A stretch of 64,000 nucleotides of DNA from Rhizopus sp. PT2906. Lineage: Eukaryota > Mucoromycota > Mucoromycetes > Mucorales > Rhizopodaceae. The stretch is from positions 105,320 through 169,319 of the forward strand of contig JAMYHX010000095.1 in NCBI GenBank assembly GCA_025529335.1, read 5' to 3'. Shown here in pieces: positions 36,083 through 47,943 of this stretch. The notes under the pieces are model-generated. The model was not told where the DNA came from, made no database searches, and saw only the letters and a list, made by a program, of their open reading frames with translations. Position numbers and translations under genes: made by a program. Within the stretch, counting starts at the first letter, position 1. Every line of letters begins with the position of its first letter.

Positions 36083-37405
36083 AATGTTGTATGCAAAAGA
36101 AAGACCTTTTTTTTTAAAAAAAAAAAGGGAAAACTTTTTATGACTCAGTTTAATAGCTGTCAAATGCCGTCAAATAAGCTCAAAGGGGGGGAGGATGGTT
36201 ATGCTTTGAAAGTTTAAAAAATAACTCAAATTTATTTTTATGTAAAGCCTCGAACAACCAAAATGACTCAAAGGGGGCTTATTTTAAAGAAAGAAAGGTT
36301 ACATACTTAAATATCAAAAATAAGGAAATACGTTTTCATCTTAAATGTACTTGATGATAAAGTAACAGAGTTTAAATGTGGATAACAAAGACTGTTTCGT
36401 AGACAAGTGACCCACTCGTGTATGCTCCTCTTTGGACACAAATAGCGTGTTGTCCCTTAACATTAACATGAAATATTAAAAGAACATGGATTTCAGTTCC
36501 TTGTTTTTTTTCTATGGCTTGTAAGATTTTTTGACTGACAAGTGGCCATATATATCATCGACTAAGGATCATTATAAGAAAGAAGTGGAACAATTCTTTT
36601 TAATCATACGATTTTTAAATAGTTACTTTGTGAAATGATCTTTTCTATCGGACCATACGAGGAGGAAGAGGAGGAGAATGCAGGGAAATGGACAAGCGTC
36701 CCATCATGATCCGGAGACTGTCTTTGGGCCTGGCAGAAGTAGTCCTTTGAGGGCATCAAAGGGGGGACTGTATCCTATATCATTTATTCTGTGTTCTTAA
36801 CTCACTTTCTTTCTTGGCTCGAAAATATGACAGACGAGCAGAAAAAGGAAGTTTGTCAAGACTGGATGCTACAATTGTACAACGTAGCACTTGGTACAAG
36901 GAGAATGTCAGACTTTGAGGTTGTTGATTTACATGTAAAGTGAACACTTGTGATGTGTACTCTTGACCCCTCGTATCCAAAAGAGAATACACCAAATAAT
37001 CAGTATAGAGTAACTTGGTGATTTCTCTCTAAAAAGGGCGAATAAAAATAAAAATAGTGTAGATATTAGTGACGAATAGCTAGTAAGTCAAACCAATACA
37101 TTCTTTATTATCATAACTCTGGAGTTCCTTCCTCTATTGAGCAAATGAGGAGAAGTTTAATTGGATTATTTATGATTATTTATTGAAGGGGTATAAGTAA
37201 ATAAAGTAAAAGATGGCTTTAACCTTTGCCCAATTCAGGGACAGTGTTTCAATATAACCAAATAAAGAAGGAGTCATTATATTATAATGAAAACTCTTTA
37301 TTGTTTTCTTTTTCTTATTTACTCTCCTATTTTTATGTCTTTTATATAAAATATTGCTCTTAGTTTCTTTCCTTTTTTTTTCCTTTTCTTTACTATATTT
37401 ATTTA
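36083..37405. other. Intergenic region, divergent promoters
   Basis: No gene is called. A GGAGGAAGAGGAGGAG purine block lies at about 36660-36676 and a C/T-rich leader at about 37370-37395 before the next start. The minus-strand frame at 37176-37469 is Lys-rich leader DNA read backwards. Confidence 0.45.
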
Positions 37406-39204
37406 ATGCAACCGGAACTTCCCTTTTGCAGCATGTCGACACCAAGAAAAAGGAGAAGCAGTGATACATCTATGGATATACATCCAATCAACAAAACACT
37501 ACCAAATTCCCAGTCAATGTCATGTTTACATGCAGTCAATAAAATACCAAAGCAAAGTCTTCTTATTCAACATGTTCTGCCTCCAAGAAAAGTATCAGAG
37601 GGGGATATCATCCTAAAGCGACCACCTATTCCTCCCAGAACTAGTAGTATGCCTCTGAGATTATCTCCAAAAGTTGCAACTCAGACTAAAATCGTAAATG
37701 ATGAACAGTAAGTCTCCCCCTCCTTTGAAGTTTATATCTTGAGATATTCACCTTTAATCAAGCAATCCTTGGACAGCACTACTAAGGATTCATAGAAAGG
37801 AAAACGAGGTAGATCAGGATGACCATTACCCCATTTCATGCAATTAATAATTTATTCAAGGCTAATAAGCGTATACGATCCATTGAAAAATACAAGAAAG
37901 CACAGGATGAAAAGAGAACAATAAAGGTTGTAGAAAATAACAATATAGTCTTGATACACGAGTGGATTCAGGACAGATATCAAATTGTAGCCGGTAAAGC
38001 AGACACACTGTTTGATAAGCTTTTGGACGAAGATGATGACTATCTTGATGCTTACTTGATGAATCATGTAAACTTTATACCTTCTACACAATTACTAGAT
38101 CAGCTTATCGGCGTATTTTATACTCGAAAGTTATATCAAACAAGGTAAGTTTGCTGCGCATCCTATTAGACTTGAAGAATAACCATTCTTTTTTCAGGAT
38201 CCTTTACATCATTCGTCGATGGTTAGCAGTACGTTACTGTAGCTTTGAACAGAGCCATTCGCTATTTGAACGATTATCTGCATTTTTAACAAGAGAATAT
38301 GGTGCATATAGCAATCAAATACAATTGATACAACTCATCATATACAGTCAACATCGAGAATTTCGTCTACCTTTACAGCTTGATTACGCGTCTTTGGCTT
38401 GCGATGATGTTCCCATCCTCTCAGTGGACTCAAAAAGTATTGCTCGATATTTGTGTTTGATAGACTATCAGACTATGGAATATATCGTAATGCATGAGTT
38501 GGTTGATTATAGTAATACTACGAATCAAGGATGTATTCATAGTATGACAACACGATTTAATATGGTTTGTACCTAAGTATGCCATTCTAGCCCGGTTTTT
38601 TGTACTAATGTAAAATATATATATAGTTAAATCATTGGATTGCATTTGAACTGCATAATACCAAGACATTAAAGGCTAAAAGAGCCTTAATTATCAAATT
38701 TATTGAAATATCCAAGGTAAACAATAAGTGTTACCTATATATGTATTCCTTAAACTCATATATATGCTTGCTGCGTTGCAGTTTTGTCTAGCCTTGAACA
38801 ACTTTCATGCATGCATGATCATCACGATGGGACTGTCTAGTACATCGAATAAATTAAAACAAGCATGGCAATCCTTGTCTAATCGAGAAATGAATACGTT
38901 CACAACACTTCAAAAATTGCTAGATGTAAGCTCAAACATGTTGTATTACCGACGCAAGATCGAATCGGCCAAAAAGTTACCAGTGATATCATTTTTGCCT
39001 GTGATACTTAAAGACATTACATTTCTAAAAGAAAATGCAACCTTTCTCGTCTCTCAATCCGACTTGATTAACTTTTCAAAATGTCGATCCATCAAAGAGT
39101 TTATCGAAAAGCAAAGAGCCTTGATCAGTAAACAGTACCGTTTCCAGCAGGATGACTCAACTGGCCATTGGTTGGAATATCGATTGAAACAGGCCAACAT
39201 ATAA
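37406..39204 (+). CDS. Ras guanine nucleotide exchange factor (RasGEF, REM + CDC25 domain)
   Basis: About 540 residues, six exons. A Ser/Pro-rich N-terminus (MQPELPFCSMSTPRKRRS, with an alternative ATG at 37433) leads to an Arg/Lys helix. The REM-like domain contains TLFDKLLDEDDDYLDAYLMN and IRRWLAVRYCSF. The catalytic domain has VDSKSIARYLCLIDYQTMEYI, LNHWIAFELHN and FCLALNNFHACMIITMGLS (matching the family's N-F-x-x-x-M-x-I-x-x-G-L-x-S), then a C-terminal FLPVILKDITFLKEN with INFSKCRSI. Introns: 37708-37762, 37809-37860, 38145-38197, 38565-38626 (GTTTGT donor) and about 38716-38780. It would activate Ras-type GTPases, which in fungi stimulate adenylate cyclase. A Ras-associating cyclase is encoded ~10 kb away, though linkage here proves nothing. 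Confidence 0.88.
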
Positions 39205-39216
39205 GCAACTTTATTA

Positions 39217-39567
39217 TTATTGTTCATTCCCAAAGGTGAATGGATCACCTTTCCTTAGTTTATTCTTTACATTCGGTAGAGCGTAGTTTACTGGCTTATT
39301 CGCGCAACTTCTCTTCTCTCTTGCGTGCTTCTCTTGATTTGTTGACTGATCGTTATCTATGTATACAGATATATTCGATGTCTTCTTCTTTCTTGATTGT
39401 TTCTTTCTCTTTAATCGTTCGTTTTCTAACCTCAATTCAAAGCTCTCCTTTTGTAATTCGATGACCTTTTGTTCTAGCAGCGTCACTCGCTGATTCAACC
39501 TTATATTCTGTTTTATTACTTCTACATTTTGTTCATTAAATCTTTTGATTATTTCTTCAATGTTCAT
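39217..39567 (-). CDS. Very short shugoshin-like protein
   Basis: A 116-residue single exon; I chose the ATG at 39565-39567 because the longer upstream frame is hydrophobic leader DNA. The N-terminus is a coiled coil (IEEIIKRFNEQNVEVIKQN, VTLLEQKVIELQKES) like the shugoshin PP2A/Rec8-protecting coil. The C-terminus (NYALPNVKNKLRKGDPFTFG) matches the shugoshin basic box pattern VxYxxPxLxxKLRR. The region between is only about 40 residues, whereas known shugoshins are several hundred. This suggests a minimal family member; I have not confirmed it by profile. It is convergent with RasGEF: 12 nt separate the two stop codons. Confidence 0.6.
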   Translation of the reverse strand: MNIEEIIKRFNEQNVEVIKQNIRLNQRVTLLEQKVIELQKESFELRLENERLKRKKQSRKKKTSNISVYIDNDQSTNQEKHAREKRSCANKPVNYALPNVKNKLRKGDPFTFGNEQ

Positions 39568-39713
39568 AAAAATAACTACTTGTAAATACAATAAAAAGGA
39601 TACAAAAAGAAGATGTTGTCGAAAAGATTCTGAGCGGAGTTTTAGATATGAAAAAGGAGGGACAAGAATAAAAAAAAGAAGGTTGTCCAGTTTTCCCATG
39701 TTATTGTATATTC
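39568..39713. promoter_or_regulatory. 146-bp divergent promoter
   Basis: It lies between the shugoshin-like start (39567, minus) and the glycosyltransferase start (39714, plus). It is A/G-rich on the plus strand, so C/T-rich for the minus-strand gene. It must drive both genes unless one leader overlaps. Confidence 0.5.
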
Positions 39714-40774
39714 ATGTTGGCCCACTGGAAAACAAGCAGTTCAATTATTTTATCTACAGCATTATTATTTATACTTTATTATATACAGTTTAAGAATAAA
39801 GAAAAGGCCATTGCTGAGATTGAGACAAGCTCATCTGATCACCCTTGCTCATGTCCTCCCAAGATCAATACACAGTTTGGTGAACAACGACCGGTTATCG
39901 TACCTGACACTATGCCATCTATACCATCAGATATCAGAGACAAAATACAGGAAAATAGGCTAGAAAATGATGACCTCATTATCACTGTTGCAGGATACGA
40001 CATGCGGCTAGACCTCTATAACTGGATAGAGTTTATGAAAGCAGCTAATGAGCATCGATTTCTTGTATTTTGTACAGATTCTGATCTGTATCGTCATTTG
40101 ACAATTGCAGGTTATGAAAATCGAGCTGTCCTTGTACCTGATGATTGGTTGTGGTTTTCAAACAGCAGCAGCTATACCCCTTGGATCCTTGAGCGACTCG
40201 TGCACCTGGATATTAACCCACTGATGCTAGACATCCATCAGCTCATCCTTTGGCCAAGAGCTCGAGAATATGTTAGTACAATGATGCATGTACGTTGGGA
40301 TACTCAATTGATCGCGACAGGCCGAGATGCATCTCATCTTCAGGGCGGACTGATTTATTTGATGCGGGATTCTTATCAAGTTAAACGATTGCTAGCTCAA
40401 GTCGTGCAAAGTCAAATGTATGAACCTACACTCTCGTTTCAGGAAGTATTCCATCAAGCTCTTAGCCAAACTCATATTCACGTTAAGTCTGGATTTGTCC
40501 TTCTTTTGGATGACATTCATTTTCCTAATGGTGAAGTATACTTTGAGCAAAAACATTCAGGAACCGCTGGTATAGAACCTTATATGGTTTATGTAAATCA
40601 CAAGGTAAAATATATATATATATATATATATACAAACAAAGAAAAAACAAGCTAATGTTGCCATAGTCTGGAAAAGAGCGTGTTGATCTATTGAAAAATA
40701 ATAGTTTATGGCGCGTTGATGAAGACCGTGTCAAGCAAATAGATGATCAACTTGCTGCGGCACTTAATACATAA
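39714..40774 (+). CDS. Golgi-type glycosyltransferase (nucleotide-diphospho-sugar transferase family)
   Basis: About 332 residues with one intron (40605-40666). The N-terminus MLAHWKTSSSIILSTALLFILYYIQF is a type II signal anchor, and a Pro/Ser stem follows. Motifs of the DUF/GT77-like transferase fold are seen: LIITVAGYDMRLDLYNWIEF, RFLVFCTDSDLYRHL, VLVPDDWLWF, and MLDIHQLILWPR. Near the C-terminus come LQGGLIYLMRDS and LDDIHFPNGEVYF. The family moves sugars onto glycans or proteins in the Golgi; the sugar and acceptor cannot be told. The classic DxD is not obvious, and the 'DSD' in FCTDSD is a candidate. Confidence 0.75.
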
Positions 40775-41388
40775 TATTATGCTTTTTCTTTTTTCTTTTT
40801 TTTCCCGCTTATTGGAAGATCTTTTTCTCTTTTTTTCCTTACACTAAACTTGGTCTAATAAAGAAATGAAATTACCCGATTCGCCCAATCTGAGCTTTAC
40901 TTGTAGCCTAGTTTCTCTTTGTCTTACTTCATTACGTAAGCACCCTGATAAAATACGCGTTTATTTTGCATGGACAGAGAATCAAGAGGAGGATAAAAAG
41001 AAAGAGAATTAAAAATAAGCATCAAAGTATAAAGATAGAAGCTATTGCTATTTATCAAGTGTGATACTTTATATAAAATGACCCGATGGGAACATGCAGA
41101 ATAATGACATAATTCAACTAACCCCCCAGCATTGTCTCTACATGTTTAGTTTCATAATTTATAATAATAACACACCTTGTGTACTATATCTTACTCTTCA
41201 TTCTACCAAGGATAAAATACAAGTCATCATAAAATGCAACATATGGAAGTATGCAGGTTTATGCGGGTAATCCTACTTGCGGGAAAAAAAAAAGAAATTC
41301 TGTTTGTATCAGCGAATTTCGGAAAACTATTTAAATGCGTTTCGATTCATTTTCTTTTCTTCACTTTTGAAACAAAATTACTTTAAAT
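40775..41388. other. Intergenic region and promoter of the aldo-keto reductase
   Basis: AATAAA-like signals follow the glycosyltransferase stop (about 40856-40864). An A(13) run and a C/T leader (about 41349-41367) precede the next start. No gene is seen. Confidence 0.5.
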
Positions 41389-42513
41389 ATGACTGCTGAT
41401 TACGTTGTCTTGAACAGAACTGGTGATAAGATGCCTCTTCGTGGCTTTGGTTGCTGGAAGATTCCCAAGGATGTCTGTGAGGAAACTGTCTATAATGCTA
41501 TCAAGGTCGGATACCGTCACTTTGATGGTGCCTGCGACTATGGTAACGAAGTCGAAGTCGGACGCGGCATTAAGAGAGCTATTGATGAAGGTTTGGTAAA
41601 GAGAGAAGATTTGTTCAGTAAGTATTTATATGATGGCTGTGATGTAATATATTAAACAAGAAACCAGTCGTAACAAAGTTATGGAACACCTTTCACAACA
41701 AGAAGCATGTACGACCTTTGTGTGAAAGACAACTAAAGGACTGGGGCTTGGATTACTTTGACCTTTACCATGTTCACTGTAAGTTGACAAGCTCATAATC
41801 TATTCATGTGCTCACGTATATTACATAGTCCCTATCCCTATAGCCTATGTCGATCCTTCCGAGAAATATCCTCCTGAATGGTTCAAGAAGGGCAAGGATA
41901 CTATCGAACTTGAAGCTTCACCTATGCATGAATGCTGGGCTGAAATGGAAAAACTCGTTCAAGATGGTTTGGTACGCAACATTGGTGTCTGCAACTTCAA
42001 CTGTCAAGCTTTGATTGATTTGCTTGCTTATGCCAAGATCAAGCCCGCCGTTTTACAAAGTACGTGTCTTTAGCTGCTGACCTTGCCATCTTTTTCTCAC
42101 ACACCTTTTTATAAATAGTTGAATTGCACCCTTACTTGCCTCAAGAAAATCTCTGCAAGTGGGTTAAGGCTCAAGGCATTCACATCACTGCTTACTCATC
42201 CTTTGGCCCTGCCTCTTATGTTACCTTGGGTGAACACGGCAAGCAAGCTCCTTCTTTACTTGATCACGACATTGTCAACTCAGTCGCCAACAAGCACAAG
42301 GTCTCTGCCGGTCAAGTCTTGTTGCGCTGGGCCTTGGACCGTGAATTTGTAGTGATACCCAAGAGCCAGAACGAGCAAAGAATGAAGGATAACTTTAACA
42401 TTTTGGATATCAAGTTGGATAATGAAGACAATAAGGCTTTGGATTCACTCAAGTCTTTCAACTTGAGATTCAACGACCCCAAGGTCTGGTTTGACTTGCC
42501 TCTTTTCGCTTAG
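41389..42513 (+). CDS. Aldo-keto reductase, NAD(P)H-dependent xylose reductase type
   Basis: About 322 residues in four exons (introns 41618-41667, 41779-41828, 42060-42118), the usual family length. The catalytic tetrad is visible: Asp and Tyr in [10 protein letters not shown], Lys in VTKLWN, His in [13 protein letters not shown]. The cofactor-binding motif IPKSQNEQR near the C-terminus is the KS-x-x-x-R type that favours NADPH. The closest family is D-xylose/aldose reductase (AKR2), which reduces xylose to xylitol. Codon use is notably richer in C-ending codons than its neighbours (for example GTC, ACC, AAG), as expected for a highly expressed gene. Confidence 0.93.
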
Positions 42514-42605
42514 GCTTCTTTTTTGTTTATTAGAAATGTATATATAATAAAAAAAAAAAATACAAGACATTTAAAGCAAAGGCCTAAAAGGGGAGAGATG
42601 AAAAA

Positions 42606-44158
42606 TTAGCAGTCGTTTTCTTTAATAGACTCTAACAAGACATGTCTAGAGTGAATGCCTTGGTATCGTCTACGTTTAGCATCAATCCATAGCATTGATT
42701 CGGCATAGGTTCGTGGCAGAATACGTCGAAGTCTGGTATTGGGGTTGCCTGTTGTCAGTGTAAAGTGGAACACATTGGTGACTTCACGAGTATCCTTTTC
42801 AATGTTGATGACTTCAGCTACAACACGAACCTGTACTGTGCGATGAGGAAATCCCTCAGAAAGGACAATACAAGACTTCAGATTCAGCAATGTTCCTACA
42901 TGAACTGGTTTCCTAAATGCTACCTCATCCATGGATAGTAAGGTAGGCGAAGGTGACTTCATGAAAAGTGCTGTATTGGCATAAGCCAACTCATAAGCAC
43001 GACGCATCAGATATCCACCAAAGATATTATTGTGAATATTTCTGTCCTGTGGCTGCATAATAAAGTTACTCTCAATTCTCGTGTCACTCATCCAGACCTT
43101 GTCTTCGGGTAAAGGCAGTTTTTCATCTGATGTATCACTTATGTATCGAGAATACTCCAAGAATAGATCATGAATGTCTAACCGCTCAGCAGGTGTAGGA
43201 GGCTGACGCATGAGAGATGCTTCGGCTTCTCGTTTCTTTCTTAGTTTGGTAGCCTCTGCCATTTCAAATAGATGTTCTTCGGCTTTCGATGTCAATCGCA
43301 GTGGGTTAATTTTGACAGGTTTTTGTGTGACAGAGTCTATGGCTACCATGGTAAATCGTGTAGCCAAAACTGTATTCTTGCCAAGGACACATAATGTATC
43401 TGGAGTCTTGTCGTTGTCTTCTGGAATTTCGTCTCCACATGTCTCGGCCTTGATGAATACTGCAGGATAAGTGTCAGTTTACTCTTGAACTTTTGAAAAA
43501 GCATTCTTTTTACCCTCCATTGAACTTGTTCCTACATAAGTAACGTGTCCACTTAGTTTGTAATTTTGTATACCTGCTTCAGGTAAAAATAAGTCAAGAC
43601 GATCGACACTGGCAGTAACAATGGTAACAGGTGAGACATTTGGGTTTCCATTATCGATATGCTTGTAAGCAATAGCTCCCGCAAGTGCATCAAGATCTAG
43701 AATGGGTAAGAAATCATAAGATAATCAGCATTTATTATACCTTCTAGTAGTTTTCCGGTTCTAATTTTTCCATCAGAGAATATGTATTGGTCTAAAAGTT
43801 CAGGATCAGACTTGAAAGGTAAATATTCTTCCAAGTAGCTGTCTTTCATCTGTCATAATGTTAAACAATGCACACGTAAAAGCAAGCAACTTACAGTTCT
43901 TTCGATTAGTAATCGAGGCTCAGTCGAAGCAACGACAGGACGTTTACACTCTCTTTCAAGTATTTTGTCAGCCCAAAATCCAGTAGGTTTAACTGTGAAT
44001 GCACCATGCTTATCTATTTATGCAATCAGTAGACTATAAAAGGGTGTAAACAGTCATAATTTACGATCAATTCTATAAAGTGATCGGGATTGTAAGCTAG
44101 TGTTTCTTAATTGTGAAACAACTCTTTTTATTAGACTTTTGGTTTGACAGGCAAGCAT
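42606..44158 (-). CDS. Mitochondrial acyl-CoA thioesterase, ACOT9-like (double hotdog)
   Basis: About 450 residues in five or six exons from the ATG at 44156-44158. The N-terminus MLACQTKSLIKRVVSQLRN is a good mitochondrial presequence (basic, no acid). The first hotdog is seen as GAIAYKHI...TASVDRLDLFLPEAG and LSGHVTYVGTSSME, continuing VFIKAETC and NTVLATRFTMVA. The second is NFIMQPQDRNIHNNIFGGYLMR, LLSMDEVAFRKPVHVG and VTNVFHFTL. The HNNIFGGYLM helix is the family signature. It hydrolyses acyl-CoAs to free acid and CoA; chain-length preference is unknown. Confidence 0.88.
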
Positions 44159-45180
44159 ATTGTAATAACGCAAAAGAAGGGAAAAAAAAAAAAGCCCAGT
44201 GATTTTCTCTGTGAAGATTTTACGATTGATTCCAAGTCCGTCAGCGAGGGTGTGAAACTATACCATTCAGCTGTAGTTGACTGCTGACTATACAATATCA
44301 ATAGTGTAATTGTGATAGCTCTAATAACAATGACATTTAAGACCACACAAGGTAATTTGTCCAATAAAAAGAATTCAATAGAATATATTAATTCTTGGCT
44401 ATCTGTCATTTCTGTAAAATGATGGACTTTATTTAATATAACATCCAATTGAGCGCAATAATAAAGACCTCCCCGGTCAAAATGACAGTAACGATAACAA
44501 AAGATAAGAGTTGATTCCTTGGGGCAAACGGCCGTGTTGTAATTGATCTATAGCACTTGATTAAAAGTTGTCAGATACAACAAGAGTGAGAGTAGTGATA
44601 GATGTAAAAGGCAGAAACATCAACCTCTAAGGAATATGTCAACAAAACCAAGCTTTTTAATTGATCATCCTAAAATTGAGGTTGATGAACTATGTAGAGA
44701 ACTGTTGATATTAATATTAAATCTACTGGTAATCGAAGAACTGTTACGCAAATCAAAAGACTCATAGAAGTACATACTGATTAATATTTTGTAGAATCAA
44801 TGTTCTTACACTTGTACGTATGGATTTAACATGGAGATTCTTGGCGCACTCCTTCATGCACTACCAAATACACTTATAACGCGTCATACCCAATTCTCAT
44901 TGGCCATACTTAATTCATGCAATATTCTGTCGTGTATAATATTTTTAAATCAGCATCGAAAATAGCTCTCAAAAAAAAAAAGTCAAAACTTTTCACCGCC
45001 GTACAAAATAGCGGTTTATTTTTAGAATTATACAACAAACCTGCGGTGTAATGTAAACATTAGTACGAATAAGGAAACCCCGAGCCACTTATAAATTTTT
45101 AATTAATAGTCACTTCGGACTGGTTTTTATCTAGCAAAAAAGTATAAAAGGAGCTCAATTCTGCAAATTATTGATGTTCT
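44159..45180. other. Intergenic region before the U5 gene
   Basis: No protein gene is seen. The frame at 44131-44448 is overlap and leader DNA. The end of the interval carries the upstream elements of the U5 snRNA gene. Confidence 0.5.
45143..45149 (+). promoter_or_regulatory. TATA-like box of the U5 snRNA gene
   Basis: A TATAAAA sits about 35-40 bp upstream of the inferred RNA start, the position expected for a snRNA gene TATA or initiation element. Confidence 0.5.
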
Positions 45181-45182
45181 TT

Positions 45183-45306
45183 GTACTTCCGTCCTGTGCT
45201 CAGATCGGATAAATCTTTCGCCTTTTACTAAAGATTTCCGTGGATGCGGGACACTAAGGAAGTTTACCCTAATTTTTTGGTAAACTTCTTCTAAGGAAGA
45301 AGTATC
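45183..45306 (+). ncRNA. U5 spliceosomal snRNA
   Basis: The invariant U5 loop I GCCTTTTAC is at 45220-45228. It is closed by a perfect 8-bp stem AAATCTTT (45211-45218) / AAAGATTT (45230-45237), preceded by CAGATCGGAT and followed by CCGTGG, all diagnostic for U5. A basal stem ACTTCC (45185-45190) pairs with GGAAGT (45258-45263). An Sm-binding site AATTTTTTGG is at 45271-45280, followed by a 3' hairpin CTTCTT-CTAAGG-AAGAAG. U5 aligns the two exons in the spliceosome via loop I. Ends are approximate (a few bases either way). This is the only structural RNA I could identify in the window. Confidence 0.93.
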
Positions 45307-45341
45307 CTTTATTATTTAATTATTGTAAATGAAAAACAGGG

Positions 45342-47434
45342 CTAATTTTTAAGTAGTTGATTAAGCTGCTTCCTCATTATTTCATTTTCCCGTTGTAGCA
45401 AAAGATTCTCTCTTTGGTAGAATTGGACTCGTTGTTCAAGTGATTCCTATATCAAATTAATAATGAGCTGAAGACTGTGAGATGATGATATTACTTACTA
45501 TGATTGATGATAACTCATGGTTTGATGGTTGTTGCTGCTGTTGTTCTTTATTCATCACATGTGTGTAGAGTTCATTCAACAGTTGCTTTTGTGCATCGTT
45601 TTGCTTTAAGAGCTCATTTAATTGATGATGAACAGGAATGGATTGCCGAAGTTCAAATCGTCCCACTTTCTTGGCTTCAACAAATTTGGGTTCGACTATT
45701 GAATCCCCTTTCTTCTTAAAGCCTTCTTGACTTTGTGTTCTATACAACGTTTTTCGTGTAATTGCTTGTTCTTCAGAAAATGTAACCAAACTCGATTTGT
45801 CGTGTACGCTACAGTTACGTGTCGTTTGCTGTTGTTCCTATTAAAATATGAGTAAGTCCTCTGTATATGACTGATATCTCTCCTTGTACATCTTGAAAGA
45901 TGGGAAATATAGATGGTGCTGATGCTTGGTGCTGATGCTTTCCTAATCTCGGCTTTCTAAAGTCATCACTCAAGGCTCTCTTCGCTAATGCATGTCCTCG
46001 GCTCTTTACAACTGCATGACCAAACGAGATGTGTCGCTTGGGCCGATTATTGTTTATATCGCTGAAATCCCATTCATCCGCTGCCTTGGAATTTGCTTCT
46101 ATCTTTGGCTCTACCGACTTTATAGGACGCTGATCGATAGATGGTATGTCTTTAATCAAGTTCTTTACTAACCAATCAGGCTTCTTGGCCTGCTTGAAGA
46201 ATGGATGTTGTAATAGTTTTTCAGCCATAGGACTAGTATTAAGACCATGAGATAAGTCTTTCTCTTTTTTTTTAATGGTTTACTTACCGTTTATAAGGGT
46301 CCTTATTCATACATAAATCAACCATATCTTTAAATACTTTAGAGTATTTGTTGGCGCTCGTTTCACGACACAGTGTGGGTGGATCAGAGGATAAAGTGAG
46401 CATAAGGACCTTTTTATACACATCATTTATCTGTATACAACCGTGTTTTCTTTTTTTTTTTTTTTTTTTACCTTCAAAGGAGGTAACTTGGCAAAAGGTG
46501 CTCTGCCTGTAGCGAGTTCGATGGCAGTGATACCAAAACTCCAGATATCTGCTTTATAATCGTAGGCTGCTTGTTCCATTACCTCGGGTGCCATCCAACA
46601 AGGCTAGTTATAGTCATTAATATATATTTATATATATATCTATGTACATCATCTTAATATGTACCGTGCCGACAAAAGTTTTACGAACACCAGTCTCCAT
46701 TAAAGAACTTGCTACACCAAAGTCTGCTAGAAGCACGGTACCATTCTGATCCATCAAGATATTACCAGCCTTCACATCACGATGAATATGACCATTCTTA
46801 TGAAGGTAGGCTAATCCTTCCAAGACTTGTTTCAATATTGTTGCTATCGTTATTTCGTCAAGACCCTCAGGCTTTATTTTAATAATGTCCAGGCATGATC
46901 CTTTATTTTTGTTAGACTGTTATTTTATTTAAAAAAAAGATATCCTTACTTGCCTACAGACATATACGGCGTGACAATGTATAATTTAGGTCCATGAACA
47001 AAGGAGCCAAAGACTTGTAGCACATTAGGATGCTTTGACAGTGCCATAAGAGTAGTTTCTCTCTTAAAATATATTGTTAATAAAAGAGAAAGTCAAGCTG
47101 CATTTATTTACCCTTAGTTCATCTATTTGATTTCTTTCAAACTTGTCTAAATTGATGACTTTAACAGCTACTTTTTTGTCATGTGGTTTGTAAATAGCAC
47201 TGTAAACCGTAGCAGAGGATCCATAACCTATATAAGAAGTTATATTAGAAAGAAGAGAAAGAGAAAATATTCATTTACAACTATACCAATTGGGTTCTTT
47301 AGTTCAAAATCACTCATACTCCATACGGTATCTAATGAAAGATGATTGGTTGATACCTTTAAGCTGTTTAACCTAGACTTCACTTCGTTGACATTATTTA
47401 CTAAAATAGGCTTTACTGGGTCACTTGTTAACAT
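45342..47434 (-). CDS. Ste20-group protein kinase, OSR1/SPAK (Fray)-like
   Basis: Kinase domain of the germinal-centre VI type: [12 protein letters not shown] (Gly-rich loop), [10 protein letters not shown] (ATP Lys), [31 protein letters not shown] (catalytic loop), LADFGVA (DFG), [18 protein letters not shown] (activation loop) and [18 protein letters not shown]. The identity of this block with animal OSR1/SPAK is striking. After the kinase come [12 protein letters not shown], a basic middle, a Gln/Glu coiled-coil stretch and a C-terminal leucine-rich coil ([15 protein letters not shown]). The CCT substrate-docking domain of animal SPAK/OSR1 is not evident. Role: expected serine/threonine kinase, possibly in cell-volume or morphogenetic signalling, by family inference. 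About eight exons, starting at 47434. Confidence 0.88.
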
Positions 47435-47943
47435 GATAAAAAGTAAAAGAAATGAAATGAAATGAAAGACACAAGGAGGGGAGCAATATATAAGGGGGGA
47501 AACATATACAATAAGGGGAGATTTTGCATAAATGATATTATGCAGTCCTTTCTTGTTCTCTATGCATAAAAAAAAAAAAAAAAAAAAGATCGAGATTTCT
47601 ATTTCAAACAGCAACACCGGGACACTTTTTTTATTTTTTACCCCGAGTGCTTTTATATTTTTTCTCTCTCTCATTTCTTGTTCTTTCCAGTTTTGTAAAT
47701 ACAAAGACTATTTATAAAAGAGGTATAATGGCTTAAATAATTGACTTCATAACTGACATTACAACAGTCTTCACATTATTTCTTTACGTCAACCATAAAA
47801 AGAATATTATTTATTATTACAACCATAACTGCAACTACGAAAAAGACAGGAAGGGAATTATTTATTCCTTCTAAAGACTTTGCATATATATATATATATA
47901 CACACAAAATACACTCTTTTTTACACTTTTCTAATCAGCTTCA
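47435..47943. other. Divergent promoter region
   Basis: It separates the kinase (minus) and adenylate cyclase (plus) starts. It contains A(19) at about 47569-47587 and a (TA)n run at about 47886-47899, with a C/T-rich block just before 47944. Confidence 0.5.
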
